NCBI RefSeq assembly: GCF_020906275.1 | Contig: NZ_CP086727.1 | Span: 2,232,001 to 2,296,000 of the forward strand | DNA from: Parasphingorhabdus litoris DSM 22379 | GTDB taxonomy: Bacteria > Pseudomonadota > Alphaproteobacteria > Sphingomonadales > Sphingomonadaceae | Reading direction: 5' to 3' | Length of the DNA: 64,000 nucleotides | In this document: positions 38,136 through 47,186 of the stretch, in pieces | Position numbering within the stretch: position 1 is the stretch's first letter | Layout: the number at the start of each line of letters is the position of its first letter | The notes under the pieces: generated by a model | Told to the model about the DNA's origin: nothing | Seen by the model: the letters and a program-made list of their open reading frames with translations, nothing else | The model's database searches: none | Made by a program: the position numbers and the translations under genes

Positions 38136-38990
38136 TCACGGCAGTTTTTTAAACAGCAAAGTCATACGATCAGATTCACCGATCGCTGTATATTTTGCCT
38201 TATCCGTATCACCCTCCGCATAACGTGGCGGCAGTGTCCAGACACCTTTTGGGTAGTCCGCCGTATCTTTGGGGTTCGCATTGGCTTCGGACTGTTTGAC
38301 CAGTTCAAAACCATGGGCTTCCATGAATTTCACAACGGTGTCAGTGCGCAAATAGCCCTTGTTGCCATCAGCATAGCTAAACGGTGCGTTGCCTTTGGCC
38401 CGGTGCTGCACAATACCAACCATGCCGCCATCTTTTAGCATATTACGCATCACTTTGATTTCACTGTCCGCCACATTCCAGCGCATCAAATTGTGCATCA
38501 TGCGTGGAATGATCACAAAATCAGCGGTTCCATTGGCTTCTTCCGGAACCTTGTCAGCCGTGTAGGCAGCAAATTTTGTGGCTGGCATGCCCGTCCACTC
38601 GGCTACATCATTCGGAAATTTCGTGGGAAAATTGCGAATGCGCTCTTTGGTTTCGTCACCAAAGGGCAAGGGATCGGGTGCAAATGTCAGGCCGATAAAC
38701 TTTCCGTTATCCGCAACATAAGGCGCCAATATACGGGAGTACCAGCCGCCACCGGGTACATATTCTACAACTGTATGTTCTGGTTCGATGCCAAAGAAGC
38801 TGATTGTCTGGCTGGGGTTGCGATATTTATCGCGCGCTTTGTCTTCCGCGCGGCGTTCATGCATAATGACCGTACGCAAATTGCTGTCATTTTGCACACC
38901 ATCCTCTTCCTGGTTTTGTGCCGAAACAGGCATTGCCGCCGCCATTCCAAGGACAGTCAGTGCACCAATCATCAGTCTCTTTTTCATCAT
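38136..38990 (-). CDS. Exported SAM-methyltransferase-like protein, first paralogue
   Basis: 284 residues with a clear signal peptide (MMKKRLMIGAL... PVSAQ). It is followed by a class I methyltransferase-like fold whose SAM loop reads VEYVPGGGWYSRILAPY. ERRAEDKARDKYRNPSQT precedes it, and a C-terminal WTLPPRYAEGDTDKAKY tail is shared with its neighbour. SAM is not normally in the periplasm, so either it binds something else or it is a pseudo-enzyme. Tandem with its paralogue at 39053-39913, separated by 62 bases. Function unknown. Confidence 0.8.
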   Translation of the reverse strand: MMKKRLMIGALTVLGMAAAMPVSAQNQEEDGVQNDSNLRTVIMHERRAEDKARDKYRNPSQTISFFGIEPEHTVVEYVPGGGWYSRILAPYVADNGKFIGLTFAPDPLPFGDETKERIRNFPTKFPNDVAEWTGMPATKFAAYTADKVPEEANGTADFVIIPRMMHNLMRWNVADSEIKVMRNMLKDGGMVGIVQHRAKGNAPFSYADGNKGYLRTDTVVKFMEAHGFELVKQSEANANPKDTADYPKGVWTLPPRYAEGDTDKAKYTAIGESDRMTLLFKKLP

Positions 38991-39052
38991 CCTTTTCCTT
39001 CCTCTTCGTCCGGCAGTCTGAGATAGAACTCGCTGCTCACTTATGCAAAAAA

Positions 39053-39913
39053 CTACGGGCGTTTCCTGAACAACAAAGTCATACGATCAGATTCGCCGAT
39101 CGCTTGATATTTTGCCCTGTCTTGGTCCTTGTTGGTCAGAACGGGCGGCAAAGTCCACACGCCCTTCTCATAGTCTTTTGTATCTTTTGGATTGGCATTG
39201 ATCTCAGACGAATCCACCAGTTCAAAGCCATTCAACTCGAACAGAGCGACAACCGATGACTGCTTCAAATAGCCTTTGGTCCCCTTGGACATGGCATAGG
39301 GTGCGTCGTCGTTCGCACGATGTTGCACAACCCCGATCATGCCATCATCTGCTAGAATTTCACGCAGATTTTGGAGTTCAGAATCGGCACGGGCGCCATT
39401 CATCATGCCATGCAGCGAACGGAAAATGACGACTCGATCAATCGTGCCTTTCATTTCTTCTGGCACTTCGTCACTTTCAAAAGCTGTAATCTTATCGGCC
39501 GACACGCCGGTCCATTTGGATGCAGCGTCTGGGAAACGTTCCGGCCAACTTTTCGACCGTCCTTCCCGCGCTCGGCTGCTAAAATTGATGCTGTCGCTAT
39601 TGCCGTTGACGGCGATATATTTTCCGTTGGTGTTCAAATAGGGAAGTAATATCCGCGTATACCAGCCGCCGCCTGGACCATATTCCGCTACCGTGTGCGT
39701 GGGTTTGATCTGAAAAAAGGCAAGAGTCTGGGCAGGATTGCGATAAACATCTCGCGCCTTATCATCGTTTCGCCGCTCATGACCGATCGCAGCTGTCAGC
39801 GCAGAGTCACTATGCGCAACGCCATCATTTTTCTGCGCATTTGCTAGTGCAGGCACGGCCGCACTTGCCAATAATCCTGTCGCAATACCGGCAAAAATAA
39901 GCTTTTTCGTCAT
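39053..39913 (-). CDS. Exported SAM-methyltransferase-like protein, second paralogue
   Basis: 286 residues, paralogous along its whole length to the protein at 38136-38990. It has a signal peptide ending VPALANA, a matching HERRNDDKARDVYRNPAQT block, SAM-like loop AEYGPGGGWYTRILLPY, and a WTLPPVLTNKDQDRAKY tail, so a tandem duplication. A good AAGGAAAGG site precedes the ATG. Sequence divergence between copies is greater in the middle segment, so specialisation is possible. Role unknown. Confidence 0.8.
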   Translation of the reverse strand: MTKKLIFAGIATGLLASAAVPALANAQKNDGVAHSDSALTAAIGHERRNDDKARDVYRNPAQTLAFFQIKPTHTVAEYGPGGGWYTRILLPYLNTNGKYIAVNGNSDSINFSSRAREGRSKSWPERFPDAASKWTGVSADKITAFESDEVPEEMKGTIDRVVIFRSLHGMMNGARADSELQNLREILADDGMIGVVQHRANDDAPYAMSKGTKGYLKQSSVVALFELNGFELVDSSEINANPKDTKDYEKGVWTLPPVLTNKDQDRAKYQAIGESDRMTLLFRKRP

Positions 39914-39987
39914 TCAATCAGGCCTTTCCTTGGGAGATTTATCTTTGTGCCGGAACATAAGTCACATGCACAGTCATGCAAAGCAGT

Positions 39988-41508
39988 TTATCCAGAGACC
40001 GGGTCTATCACCTTGAAATTTCTTACAACCTCTGGTCGTGGATGGATTTCATCCAGAGGGATGGACATGCCGCTATCCTGAACAATGCGAACATGTTTGC
40101 GCCCCAGTTGACGGGGTTCATCAACGCCGCAGCTATGCGCCAGCACCTCGACTTCGTGCACTAGGCTCTTGCAATAATTGGCAACCTTGACCTTCTTGTC
40201 GGTTGGATCCAGCCCACGCTGTAATCGCGGATCATGCGTCGTAATGCCGGTTGGACATGTATTCTTGTTGCATTTCATTGCTTGAATACATCCCAGTGAA
40301 AACATGAAGCCACGGGCGCTATTCACAAAATCCGCACCCGCGCAAATGGCCCAAGCGACCTCGCTCGGCGTAACCCTTTTTCCCGACGCGATAATCCGTA
40401 TGCGCTCCCGCAAGCCATATTTATGGAAAATATCCGATAGCATCGGCAGGCTCTCGTCCAATTGCAATCCCACATTGTCCATCAATGGCATCGGCGCAGC
40501 GCCTGTCCCACCGTCGCCGCCATCCAGCGTAAAGAAATCCGGAGCACTTTCTATTCCGCGCCGATGAATTTCCTCGCAAAGACTCTCTATCCAGCCATAG
40601 GCACCGACGACGGCTTTGATACCGGTAGGCTTGCCCGTGACTTTGCGGACATGGTCTACAAAATCGAGCATGTCTTCCACGCTGTTAATTTCGGGATGAC
40701 GATTAGGAGAAATGGATGCTTTGCCTTCCGGAATACCGCGCACTTTGGCAATTGTTTCCGTAACCTTTGCAGCCGGCAAAATACCGCCTTTTCCCGGTTT
40801 TGCGCCCTGCGACATTTTAATCTCGAACATACGAACCTGTTCGTGATCGGCAATGGCGCGCAGCTTCTCGTCATTCAGACTGCCATCATCATTGCGCACG
40901 CCATATTTGGCAGTACCAATCTGGAAGACGATATCGCAGCCACCTTCAAGATGATAAGGGGACAAACCGCCCTCCCCTGTATTCATCCAACATCCTGCCA
41001 TTTTCGCGCCATGGGACAAGGCTTGCACAGCAGGGACAGACAGCGCGCCGAAACTCATCGCGGAAATGTTGAACAACGATTTGGCTTCAAAAGGTTTCTC
41101 GCAATAGGGACCCAATGTGCATGTCGCTGTTTCCGCCGCATCTTTTTCCAGCGTCGGAAATGGGCAGTTGACAAAAATCGGTGTGCCCGCGGGGTCGAGA
41201 TTTTTGGTTGAACCAAAAGCAATAGTGTTGCCAGTGCCTTTCGCTGCCCGCTCCACCCATTCTCGCTCCGCCCGGTTAAAGGGCATTTCTTCTCGGTCCA
41301 TGGCAAAGAAATATTGCCGGAAAAACTCTCCGAGACTGCTGAACAGATGACGGAACCGGCCGATGACGGGATAGTTGCGGCGGACAGCATCCTGTTTTTG
41401 GGTGATGTCGATGAAAAACAGAACGATCACGCCAGCCAGACCAAGGCCAAGCAAGAAAACCAAAATGAATGTCAGCGTGCTCAAAACGCTCAAGATGCCA
41501 TCAGCCAT
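39988..41508 (-). CDS. FMN-binding glutamate-synthase-like protein with N-terminal helix
   Basis: 506 residues from ATG 41508 (GAGGGG upstream). An N-terminal transmembrane helix (about 8-30) is followed by a GltB-type FMN-binding domain: SFGALSVPAVQALSHGAK, EIKMSQGAKPGKGGILP, the FMN phosphate loop DGGDGGTGAAP, and cysteines (GCIQAMKCNKNTCPTGI) that fit the [3Fe-4S] site. Such stand-alone proteins are unlike full glutamate synthase (no glutaminase domain). The electron donor is unknown. It lies between the agu genes and the exported paralogues. Confidence 0.85.
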   Translation of the reverse strand: MADGILSVLSTLTFILVFLLGLGLAGVIVLFFIDITQKQDAVRRNYPVIGRFRHLFSSLGEFFRQYFFAMDREEMPFNRAEREWVERAAKGTGNTIAFGSTKNLDPAGTPIFVNCPFPTLEKDAAETATCTLGPYCEKPFEAKSLFNISAMSFGALSVPAVQALSHGAKMAGCWMNTGEGGLSPYHLEGGCDIVFQIGTAKYGVRNDDGSLNDEKLRAIADHEQVRMFEIKMSQGAKPGKGGILPAAKVTETIAKVRGIPEGKASISPNRHPEINSVEDMLDFVDHVRKVTGKPTGIKAVVGAYGWIESLCEEIHRRGIESAPDFFTLDGGDGGTGAAPMPLMDNVGLQLDESLPMLSDIFHKYGLRERIRIIASGKRVTPSEVAWAICAGADFVNSARGFMFSLGCIQAMKCNKNTCPTGITTHDPRLQRGLDPTDKKVKVANYCKSLVHEVEVLAHSCGVDEPRQLGRKHVRIVQDSGMSIPLDEIHPRPEVVRNFKVIDPVSG

Positions 41509-41596
41509 AAGCAATCCCCTCAATCATATCAGCAGAGATTAGCATTTTGCCCCGCTCAAACATAGTTCGATGAAAACTTACAGAAGTTACAGCGTT

Positions 41597-42571
41597 TCAA
41601 AGCTGCGGGATTTGCTGAGAGATGCAATGGAAACTACCGCCGCCACGCAGCAATGCGGTGCTGGAAAGGCCGACAACTCTGCGATCAGGGAACAGTTCGG
41701 CAATGGCTTGCACAGCTTCGCCGTCTGAGCTCGCGCCATATTGCGGAACGGCGACAATGGTGTTTCCGATATAGAAATTTATATAGCTGGCTGGCGCAAT
41801 GTCACCGTCAATTTCATATAGGCCAACCGATGGAATCCGGACAACGTCCAGACCTGCCGTCTCCGCTCGGTTTGCGGCATCGTTGTAGATATCAGCATTG
41901 GTATCATCGGCGTTACGAGCTTTCGGAATAGTCACTTTTCCCGCTGACACAAAGCGCGCCAGATTGTCGACGTGACCATCGGTATGATCAGCCATCAACC
42001 CGTCGCCAAGCCAACAGATATGCTCGATATTGAGCGCTTGCTGCAATTTCTGATGCACTAGATCCTTGGTTAAATTTTGGTTGCGGTTAGGATTAAGAAG
42101 ACATTGTTCTGTGGTGATGAGACGTCCGGCCCCATCTCCGTCAATTGCGCCGCCTTCTAATATCCAGTCATGCTTGGAGACGGCTAGTCCGGCCTCTTCG
42201 GCAAGGCGACGCCCGATATCTTGATCACCCGCCATTTCAAACTTCCGACCCCAGCCATTAAAGCCGAAATCATGGGCCCGCCTATCCTCACCAACTGTTA
42301 TGATCGGACCGGTATCGCGCAACCAGATATCGCCAAAGGGCTGAACAAGAATAGCGACCTTGTGATCAACCAATTCGGACGCATGATCGGCATCACCAGA
42401 ATCTCGGCAAACAAGCCTAACGTGCTCGCCATTGCCATTGTCACAAATGGCATTGGCGAAGGCCGCAACTTCACGCTGCGCCTCCGCTAATTGCTCAGGC
42501 CACTCTTCTCGATTGCCAGGAAACCCGATCCAGACCGCTTCATGCGGCTCCCACTCGGCTGGCCATCTCAT
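41597..42571 (-). CDS. aguA: Agmatine deiminase
   Basis: Converts agmatine to N-carbamoylputrescine and ammonia. 324 residues of the peptidyl-arginine-deiminase fold; the N-terminal block WPAEWEPHEAVWIGFP is diagnostic, with RDTGPI, WILEGGAIDGDG, DGHVDN and the catalytic Cys in GGGSFHCISQQIP at the C-terminus. Functions with AguB (36912-37763) in the same region for putrescine synthesis. The 88-base gap to the GltB-like gene holds no terminator I recognise. Confidence 0.93.
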   Translation of the reverse strand: MRWPAEWEPHEAVWIGFPGNREEWPEQLAEAQREVAAFANAICDNGNGEHVRLVCRDSGDADHASELVDHKVAILVQPFGDIWLRDTGPIITVGEDRRAHDFGFNGWGRKFEMAGDQDIGRRLAEEAGLAVSKHDWILEGGAIDGDGAGRLITTEQCLLNPNRNQNLTKDLVHQKLQQALNIEHICWLGDGLMADHTDGHVDNLARFVSAGKVTIPKARNADDTNADIYNDAANRAETAGLDVVRIPSVGLYEIDGDIAPASYINFYIGNTIVAVPQYGASSDGEAVQAIAELFPDRRVVGLSSTALLRGGGSFHCISQQIPQL

Positions 42572-42593
42572 AGTTCGTCTCCGAGACTAGAAA

Positions 42594-44273
42594 TCAGGTT
42601 CCAGCGCGGCTCTTGTCGCGAGTAGCGCGAAATTCGTCGCCCTCGTTCCAGTTCGGCCAATCTTCGGTCATCGCCAGCATCCGTGCTACGGTGTAATAGA
42701 CTTTCAGATCTCCCATAACGCCGTCCCAGTTCCAGTTCGGATCAAATTCATCCTTGGGTCCGTGATACTTGTTCTCGACATAGTCCTTGCTGATCGCCTC
42801 ACCAGCCTTACGGCCACCTTCCACAAGATCTTCACCACCGTCGAAATAGATCATAGGCACGCCCAGTTTGGCAAAGCTGAAATGATCCGAACGATAATAG
42901 AAGCCTTTTTCAGGTGTCGGTTCTGCTTCCGCAATCCGCCCGTCGACCTTCAGAGCACCGTCGAGATAGCGATCCAGTTGTGATTTGCCTTTGCCGACCA
43001 CCACAATATTCTTGGCAGGACCAGCCATGCCAAAGGCATCCATGTTCACACCGCCAACTGTTTTGTTGAGCGGATAGATTGGATTTTCAGCATAATATTT
43101 TGAGCCAAGCAGGCCGGATTCCTCAGCCGTCACAGCCAGAAAAATTATGCTACGATCCGGCGCACCCGCTTTGACATGTGCCTCAGCAAGAGCCACCAAG
43201 GCCGCTGTACCCGTAGCATTATCCACTGCACCGTTGCAGATATCATCGCCATCAGGTGCGGGCTTACACCGCCCCAGATGGTCCCAGTGCGCGGTGTAGA
43301 GCACATATTCATCTGGCCGGGTCTTGCCCTTGATCATGCCGATGACATTCTTGCTGGTCATTTTACTGATGTCATTTTCAAACGACATGGATGCGGTCAC
43401 ACCCAACGGTACGGCCTTGAAATCCTTGTTCTTCGCGGCAGCCATCATCGCTTCCAGATCCTGTCCGGCACTAGCAAAAATCTTTGCAGCAACATCTTTT
43501 TGAACCCAGCCATTAGCCTTCGTCTGGTCGGCACCGCCATTCGCTGACTGCGCATAGAATTGCGGCCCACTCCAGCTGGATTCTACAACATTCCAGCCAT
43601 AAGCTGCTGGCGCTGTGTCATGAATGATCAAGGCCGCGGCGGCGCCCTGACGCGCCGCTTCTTCATATTTATAGGTCCAGCGTCCGTAATAGGTCATCGC
43701 CCGGCCACCAAAATCACCTTCAAGACTTTCGGTACCGAAATCCGGATCGTTCACCAGAATGACAACGGTTTTACCTTTGACGTCAACGCCTTCATAGTCG
43801 TTCCATTCACGCTCGGGCGCGTTGATGCCATAGCCGACAAAAACCATTTCGCTATCCGAAACTTCAATTTTTGGCTGTTCCTGATAAGAGGTGATTACCA
43901 TTTCAGGGCCATATTTGAAACTCATGTCACCCGTGCCGCCCTTGATGGTGAGGTCCGACACATTTTTGGCCTTAATCTCGACCAGCGGCACATCCTGAAA
44001 CCAGCTATCGCCATTTCCTGGCTCAATACCCGCTTCGGCAAATTCCTTGGTTAGCAACGCAAGGGTTTTCTCTTCACCAACTGTGCCCGGTGCACGTCCT
44101 TCAAAGGCATCTGAAGAAAGCTCCCGCGTAATATCGCGCATCGTATCAACCGATAATTCGGGAGCAGCGACCTCTGGCAGCGGGACAGCGTCTTCGGCAT
44201 CATCCACCTGTATTACACAAGACGCCAGGGCCAGTGCCGGTATCAGCGCAAGGGCAAACCATTTATTCTGCAT
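42594..44273 (-). CDS. M28 family zinc peptidase, lipoprotein
   Basis: 559 residues from ATG 44273. Signal ends LALASC, a lipobox, so membrane-anchored. Catalytic signatures are HWDHLGRC (zinc His/Asp), the bridging Asp in GAVDNATG and Glu in VTAEESGLLG, with a PA-type insertion (about residues 120-260). Paralogous to the exported M28 peptidase at 30707-32233. It stands upstream of aguA on the same strand (22-base gap) and downstream of rpsD beyond a strong terminator. Substrate unknown. Confidence 0.9.
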   Translation of the reverse strand: MQNKWFALALIPALALASCVIQVDDAEDAVPLPEVAAPELSVDTMRDITRELSSDAFEGRAPGTVGEEKTLALLTKEFAEAGIEPGNGDSWFQDVPLVEIKAKNVSDLTIKGGTGDMSFKYGPEMVITSYQEQPKIEVSDSEMVFVGYGINAPEREWNDYEGVDVKGKTVVILVNDPDFGTESLEGDFGGRAMTYYGRWTYKYEEAARQGAAAALIIHDTAPAAYGWNVVESSWSGPQFYAQSANGGADQTKANGWVQKDVAAKIFASAGQDLEAMMAAAKNKDFKAVPLGVTASMSFENDISKMTSKNVIGMIKGKTRPDEYVLYTAHWDHLGRCKPAPDGDDICNGAVDNATGTAALVALAEAHVKAGAPDRSIIFLAVTAEESGLLGSKYYAENPIYPLNKTVGGVNMDAFGMAGPAKNIVVVGKGKSQLDRYLDGALKVDGRIAEAEPTPEKGFYYRSDHFSFAKLGVPMIYFDGGEDLVEGGRKAGEAISKDYVENKYHGPKDEFDPNWNWDGVMGDLKVYYTVARMLAMTEDWPNWNEGDEFRATRDKSRAGT

Positions 44274-44370
44274 TTCAGGATCCTCATCCAAATTTTTTCA
44301 TCAACTAATTTATATTGTCACTACTGGCAGTGTCGTCGATCCGGCGCAAGGCTTGCCAGCGGCACAAATA

Positions 44371-44400
44371 AAAAGGGCGGCTCTGACGGGCCGCCCTTTT
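44371..44400. terminator. Intrinsic terminator downstream of rpsD
   Basis: Stem AAAAGGGCGGC / GCCGCCCTTTT, 11 bp, with an 8-base loop. The A/T runs flanking the stem make it a strong terminator for rpsD (minus strand). It isolates rpsD from the M28 peptidase gene. Confidence 0.92.
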
Positions 44401-44419
44401 GCAAACATCGTTATACCGA

Positions 44420-45034
44420 TCAGCGCGAGTAGAACTCGACGACAAGATTGGGTTCCATCGTTACTGGGTAAGGCACTTCGTCCAGCGTTGGAACGCGGAC
44501 ATAGGTTACTTTATCGGTACCGTCTGGCGTGACATATTCTGGAATTTCACGCTCTGGCAGGCTCTGTGCCTCGATAACCAGCAGCATTTCTTTGGCCTTG
44601 TCGCTCAGCGAGACAACATCATTCGGCTGCACTTTACGTGAAGCAACGTTACATTTTACGTCGTTGACGCGAATGTGGCCGTGGCTAACCAATTGACGAG
44701 CAGCAAAAATGGTCGGTGCAAATTTGGCGCGGTAAACAACCATGTCCAAACGCTGCTCCAGCAAACCGATCAGATTTTGGCTGGTATCGCCTTTCATGCT
44801 TGATGCTTCTTTATAGGCACGCTTGAATTGTTTCTCGGTCACATCGCCATAATAGCCTTTCAGCTTCTGTTTGGCACGCAACTGAATACCGTAGTCGGAC
44901 AGTTTGCCTTTACGGCGCTGACCGTGCTGGCCTGGGCCATAGTCACGGCGGTTGACTGGTGATTTGGGACGACCCCAAATATTTTCGCCCATGCGGCGAT
45001 CAATTTTATATTTCGAGCTGGTACGCTTTGTCAT
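44420..45034 (-). CDS. rpsD: 30S ribosomal protein S4
   Basis: 204 residues. 16S rRNA-binding protein that nucleates the 30S body. The N-terminal [20 protein letters not shown] and the S4 RNA-binding block [20 protein letters not shown], then GHIRVN, are unmistakable. It lacks the zinc cysteines of other S4 forms (the short alphaproteobacterial form). It is monocistronic, ended by the terminator at 44371-44400, with a promoter near 45200-45228 and about 165 bases of leader that may hold S4 feedback or the palindromic element listed separately. Confidence 0.97.
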   Translation of the reverse strand: MTKRTSSKYKIDRRMGENIWGRPKSPVNRRDYGPGQHGQRRKGKLSDYGIQLRAKQKLKGYYGDVTEKQFKRAYKEASSMKGDTSQNLIGLLEQRLDMVVYRAKFAPTIFAARQLVSHGHIRVNDVKCNVASRKVQPNDVVSLSDKAKEMLLVIEAQSLPEREIPEYVTPDGTDKVTYVRVPTLDEVPYPVTMEPNLVVEFYSR

Positions 45035-45082
45035 TTCAATGACTCCTAATTTGCTGTTTCATTCAATGTTCGCTCTTCTTGT

Positions 45083-45107
45083 CCGAAAACCGGTTCCCGC
45101 TTTTCGG
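45083..45107. repeat. Palindromic element in the rpsD leader
   Basis: CCGAAAA (45083-45089) and TTTTCGG (45101-45107) flank the core CCGGTTCCCGC. The reverse-complement form with GCGGGAACCGG resembles a short palindrome dispersed across many alphaproteobacterial genomes (from memory). Here it lies within the predicted rpsD 5' leader and would form a hairpin in the transcript. Confidence 0.55.
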
Positions 45108-45199
45108 GAAGAGCAAATCATCCCGGAATGCACCGAAAATCCGCTTGGATTGACGCGGCTACCGCTTCACCGGGGTGCGGAGCCAATTGCAAGACGCGG

Positions 45200-45228
45200 C
45201 CTATGACGAGATTCCATATCCCTGTCAA
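45200..45228 (-). promoter_or_regulatory. Candidate rpsD promoter
   Basis: Minus-strand TTGACA (45228-45223), exact consensus, with 17 bases to CATAGG (45205-45200). The extended C/G TTGACA context is typical of strong alphaproteobacterial promoters; the -10 is weak (3 of 6). Gives a 5' leader of about 160 bases. Confidence 0.5.
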
Positions 45229-45290
45229 GCATGCTCTAATGGGATAGTTCAGTCGATATCAACAATGCGATTATGCGATCGATAGCATTC

Positions 45291-45524
45291 TCAATTGTTG
45301 TTCTGTGTTCCACGGCTGTAATTGGACCTATTGTGCAGCTCGTCCCGATTGGATCGATTTATGTCAGCCCATTGCTTTTTTGTTCTGCAAATACGTTCGG
45401 GAATACGTGAACTGACCTTTCGAACCGAACGACAAACAACTGTATTTTCATCAGTCGGTTGTTTCTCAGTAGAAATATCCGAAGTTTCACCGGCGATGAA
45501 TACTGATATCAACAATGAAAGCAC
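45291..45524 (-). CDS. Small exported cysteine-containing protein
   Basis: 77 residues starting with GTG at 45524, which has GGAG seven bases in front. A short hydrophobic N-terminus (MLSLLISVFIAG) precedes a polar mature part with VVCRSVRKVSSRIPERICRT followed by KKQWADI. The C-R...R-x-x-x-R-I-C pattern matches a family of small, mostly uncharacterised secreted proteins common in sphingomonads and xanthomonads; two cysteines likely form a disulfide. The opposite-strand open frame at 45322-45561 looks like a shadow. Function unknown. Confidence 0.62.
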   Translation of the reverse strand: MLSLLISVFIAGETSDISTEKQPTDENTVVCRSVRKVSSRIPERICRTKKQWADINRSNRDELHNRSNYSRGTQNNN

Positions 45525-45639
45525 TGCAATTCTCCAATATTGTTGGCATCAGGCATTGTAACAGATAGTCATGAAAATTCCTAGATAGACACCTATCCTG
45601 CACTCGACAATTGGTTCGCACTCAACTAACGCCGCAAAC

Positions 45640-45954
45640 ATGCCTTATGACAAAGATTCAATAGCAAAAATTCAAGCTATGCCCGAACTTCGAGAGACGA
45701 TTGATCAACTCGATTCCGATCTCATCGCGTTGCTGAAACTCCGATTTCAATGCATGGAAGCTGCTGCACGAATCAAATCGGAGAGATCCGCTGTGCGCGA
45801 CGAAGAACGCAAAGCCGAAGTTCTAGAGAATGTCAAACAACTGGCTAGCAATGCGGGAATACCTGTTCCGACGATGGCAGCGATTTGGGAAATGCTGATA
45901 GAAACATCGATCAGCTATGAACTGGAAAAATGGGATCAGATGAGAGATAGCTAA
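45640..45954 (+). CDS. Chorismate mutase, AroQ type
   Basis: 104 residues, all-helical AroQ fold. It carries REEIDQ-like ETIDQLDSDLIALLKLRF with catalytic Arg/Lys and ARIKSERSAVRDEERKAEV, where AroQ catalytic residues lie. Converts chorismate to prephenate for Phe/Tyr. No signal peptide, so cytoplasmic. It is stand-alone, convergent with trmJ across a hairpin. Isochorismate-pyruvate lyase is a possible alternative for this small fold. Confidence 0.87.
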   Translation: MPYDKDSIAKIQAMPELRETIDQLDSDLIALLKLRFQCMEAAARIKSERSAVRDEERKAEVLENVKQLASNAGIPVPTMAAIWEMLIETSISYELEKWDQMRDS

Positions 45955-45981
45955 TTTGTCAAAAACTCATTTTTTGACAAA
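45955..45981. terminator. AT-rich bidirectional hairpin between chorismate mutase and trmJ
   Basis: Perfect 11-bp stem TTTGTCAAAAA / TTTTTGACAAA with a 5-base loop (45966-45970). It overlaps the trmJ stop codon, and the A/T tails serve both strands. Confidence 0.5.
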
Positions 45982-46698
45982 CGGCTTTTCCAATGCACTG
46001 ATAACGCCGCGCCAAGTCTGCACTTCTTCGTTAGTCCATGCCGGTTTGGTAATCATGTTACGGAGCGTAACTTTCGTAGCTGGTGCGCGATCCGGCGGAT
46101 AAAAATACCCGGCCTCGTCCAGCGCCCGCTCCAGATGTTCATAAAACTGATCCAACTCAATTTGCTTGGCCGGCTCGCGTTTTTTCGTCTCAATAGTCGG
46201 TTGGACGGTTTCTGCTCCGTCCAATTTAGACAGTTCATAAGCCACTAAAATCACAGCTTGGGCCAGATTGAGGGAACCAAATTCTGGATTAATCGGTACG
46301 GTAATAATCTTCCGCGCCAGTTCCACATCAACCAATTCCAGTCCCGATCGTTCCGGACCGAACAATATCGCGCATTTACCGCTGGCAGCGGCCATATCTT
46401 CCGCAGCGGCAGCAGGCGTCAGCACCTCTTTGGTCATCCCTCTCTTGCGCACCGTCGTTGCATAGACATGCGAACAGTCAGCCACCGCCTCTGCGGTCGT
46501 TGCAAAAACCTGCGCTTCTTCCAGAACATTATCCGCACCGGCTGCGGTAGGGCCTGCCGATGGATTGGGCCAGCCATCACGGGGGTCTACGATCCGCATA
46601 TCCGTCAGACCAAAATTGAGCATAGCGCGCGCGGCTTTGCCAATATTCTCGCCAAGCTGGGGTTTAACCAGAACGATAATCGGCTGGCCGGTGCTCAT
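45967..46698 (-). CDS. trmJ: tRNA/rRNA 2'-O-methyltransferase, TrmJ type
   Basis: 243 residues, SpoU/TrmH superfamily knot enzyme. Motifs: [19 protein letters not shown] near the N-terminus, [13 protein letters not shown], and [14 protein letters not shown]. The C-terminal extension is TrmJ-like. Expected to 2'-O-methylate position 32 of tRNA. Last gene of the rpiB-glyA-nrdR-trmJ unit, four-base overlap with nrdR. Confidence 0.86.
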   Translation of the reverse strand: MSTGQPIIVLVKPQLGENIGKAARAMLNFGLTDMRIVDPRDGWPNPSAGPTAAGADNVLEEAQVFATTAEAVADCSHVYATTVRKRGMTKEVLTPAAAAEDMAAASGKCAILFGPERSGLELVDVELARKIITVPINPEFGSLNLAQAVILVAYELSKLDGAETVQPTIETKKREPAKQIELDQFYEHLERALDEAGYFYPPDRAPATKVTLRNMITKPAWTNEEVQTWRGVISALEKPFVKK

Positions 46699-47171
46699 TT
46701 GCTACCAGCATCAGCGATGCCAACATCCTTTACACTTCCAGCAAATTCCTCAAAATCCTTTGCCTCGGTAAAGTCCTTATAGACTGATGCAAACCGGATA
46801 TAGGCGACGCTATCAAGGCCTTTCAGCCCTTCCATGACCATCTCGCCGATACGTTTGGAAGGAATTTCGGTTTCTCCGCTGGTTTCCAGCTGGCGCTGAA
46901 TACCGGAGACCAGTTGATCCATCTGTTCCTGTGCAATCCCGCGTTTACGGCAAGCCAGAGATACAGACAGATCGATCTTGGAACGATCAAAGGTTTCACG
47001 CCGCTCCTCGCTCTTTACCACCGTAATCTCGCGAAGCTGTATCCGCTCAAAGGTCGTGAAACGTGCGCCGCATCCTTCACACTGGCGTCGGCGCCGGATG
47101 GTCGTCCCATCTTCCGTCGGTCGGCTGTCTTTTACCTGGCTGTCATCATGGGCGCAAAAAGGGCAACGCAT
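46695..47171 (-). CDS. nrdR: Transcriptional repressor NrdR
   Basis: 158 residues. N-terminal zinc ribbon [20 protein letters not shown] with the second cysteine pair in [10 protein letters not shown], then an ATP-cone domain (about residues 50-140: [15 protein letters not shown]... [10 protein letters not shown]). Represses ribonucleotide reductase genes in response to ATP/dATP. It is co-transcribed with glyA and trmJ, the usual alphaproteobacterial arrangement. No NrdR boxes sought successfully here. Confidence 0.95.
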   Translation of the reverse strand: MRCPFCAHDDSQVKDSRPTEDGTTIRRRRQCEGCGARFTTFERIQLREITVVKSEERRETFDRSKIDLSVSLACRKRGIAQEQMDQLVSGIQRQLETSGETEIPSKRIGEMVMEGLKGLDSVAYIRFASVYKDFTEAKDFEEFAGSVKDVGIADAGSK

Positions 47172-47186
47172 AAGAAGTAAGTTCGC

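Noticed and set aside
45322..45561. Plus-strand 79-residue frame
   Set aside because: The minus-strand frame at 45291-45524 has a ribosome site and family-like pattern; this one has neither.
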